A stretch of DNA of 64,000 nt from Sphingopyxis sp. PAMC25046 (GTDB lineage Bacteria > Pseudomonadota > Alphaproteobacteria > Sphingomonadales > Sphingomonadaceae): NCBI RefSeq assembly GCF_004795895.1, contig NZ_CP039250.1, positions 1,984,001 to 2,048,000 on the forward strand, written 5' to 3'. Shown piece after piece: positions 63,357 through 64,000 of the stretch. The notes below the pieces were generated by a model. The model saw only the letters and a list, made by a program, of their open reading frames with translations, had not been told where the DNA came from and searched no databases. The translations under genes and the position numbers were made by a program. Position 1 is the stretch's first letter. The number at the start of each line of letters is the position of its first letter.

Positions 63357-64000
63357 TCAGGTTCGATTGGCAAAGGCGATCCGTTCGATCGCGTCTGCAA
63401 GCTGATGGCCGCGCGCGATTTCGGCATCGATGGCGGCAAAGGTCTGGGGCGAGCTTGAGAACAGCGTCGCCGAATAGTCGTCGAGCACGAGCCGGCCGAT
63501 GGCTTCGGTTTCCGGGCCTTTGATGAAGACTTCCGAATAGTCGCTGCCCGAACGCTTCAAGCTGCGGATCAGGGTCTCGGTGCGGTCGTCCATGTCGAGG
63601 CGTTTTGACGCCTTGAAATCGGCGATCGTCTCGGGCTTCTGCTGGAGGATCAGCATCCAGTCGCTGTTTTCCAGCGCAGCGGTCGCCCCATCAGACTTGT
63701 AATAGTCGTTGAGTGACTGCGTCGCGGTTGCCAGCGCCCCGCCATATTTGCGGCAGGTGCGGGCATAGGTTTCGACGAACTCGCCCATCGAGCCGCCCTT
63801 GAGCATCGACCACGCCTCGTCGATCAGCAGCAGCTTCCTCACCGAGCGCGGGCTGCGGGTCATGGCCTGGCTGGTCATGAACATGATCGCCGAGAGTACG
63901 ACGCTGCGCAGTTCCTCGCGGGTGGCAAGGTCCGACATCTCGAAGACGGTAAAGTCGGTGTCGAGATCGAGGCTCGCTTGGCCTTCAAAGAAGGCGCCAT
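63357..64000 (-). CDS. traC: TraC-type (VirB4-like) ATPase of the F-type system, C-terminal part
   Basis: About 214 C-terminal residues; the frame is open to the right edge. Walker B KLLLIDEAWSMLKGGSMGEFVE and the downstream CRKYGGALATATQSLNDYYKSDGATAALENSDWMLILQQ are typical of TraC/VirB4 secretion ATPases. Walker A would lie right of base 64000. It is the energising subunit for pilus assembly and sits at the operon position expected from F. Confidence 0.92.
   Translation of the reverse strand, partial: GAFFEGQASLDLDTDFTVFEMSDLATREELRSVVLSAIMFMTSQAMTRSPRSVRKLLLIDEAWSMLKGGSMGEFVETYARTCRKYGGALATATQSLNDYYKSDGATAALENSDWMLILQQKPETIADFKASKRLDMDDRTETLIRSLKRSGSDYSEVFIKGPETEAIGRLVLDDYSATLFSSSPQTFAAIDAEIARGHQLADAIERIAFANRT

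Overview
The window looks like GC-rich alphaproteobacterial DNA, most likely from a sphingomonad (Sphingomonadales). Three things point there: the SOS boxes have the alphaproteobacterial form GTTC-N7-GTTC; the accessory genes belong to families I associate mainly with sphingomonad plasmids and integrative elements (DUF5818, DUF6437, DUF6878, DUF6915, DUF6961, strawberry-notch helicases); and a CzcABC-type metal efflux cluster is present. Family names come from recognising the proteins by eye, because no database search was possible.

Layout. (1) 1-3709, minus strand: a Czc/Cus-like RND metal efflux operon (His-rich small protein, outer-membrane CzcC, adaptor CzcB, start of pump CzcA). This is probably host chromosome flanking the element. 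(2) 3771-3815: a 3' tRNA-Lys(CTT) remnant, taken as the left attachment site of an integrative and conjugative element (ICE) that runs to the right beyond base 64000. Its tyrosine integrase follows at 3947. (3) 5.2-12.7 kb: DUF5818 protein, lytic transglycosylase, toprim protein, a giant methylase/strawberry-notch helicase and a RES/Xre toxin-antitoxin pair. (4) 12.7-17.9 kb: a sucC fragment, a solo HEPN-RES protein and a three-gene ABC-3C conflict system. (5) 18.1-25.8 kb: orphan ParB, ArdC-like antirestriction protein, SSB and several small DUF proteins, each with its own structured leader. (6) 25.8-34.2 kb: a candidate oriT, a ribbon-helix-helix accessory protein, coupling protein TraD, MobF relaxase TraI, small genes, and a LexA/CI-like S24 repressor facing a small DNA-binding protein. 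(7) 34.25-47.6 kb: a complete type 3 BREX phage-defence operon with a WYL regulator (brxR-brxF-brxC-pglX-brxHII-pglZ-brxA). (8) 47.6-52.6 kb: an SF1 helicase gene destroyed by an IS3-family element that itself carries an IS66-family element with a clean 8-bp target duplication. (9) 52.9-64.0 kb, minus strand: the distal part of an F-type type IV secretion operon (traC, membrane protein, trbI, traF peptidase, traW, traU, trbC, traN, traF, traH, traG).

How it works together. The element encodes integration, DNA processing, an F-type mating apparatus and antirestriction/establishment proteins. In what look like cargo slots between these modules it carries three kinds of anti-phage or conflict system: RES toxins, ABC-3C and BREX. 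The most striking regulatory observation is five perfect GTTC-N7-GTTC boxes inside the element: upstream of the integrase, between the transglycosylase and toprim genes, upstream of traD-traI, upstream of a small unknown gene, and in the S24 repressor switch region. This predicts that DNA damage, through host LexA and the element's own S24 repressor, triggers excision and transfer.
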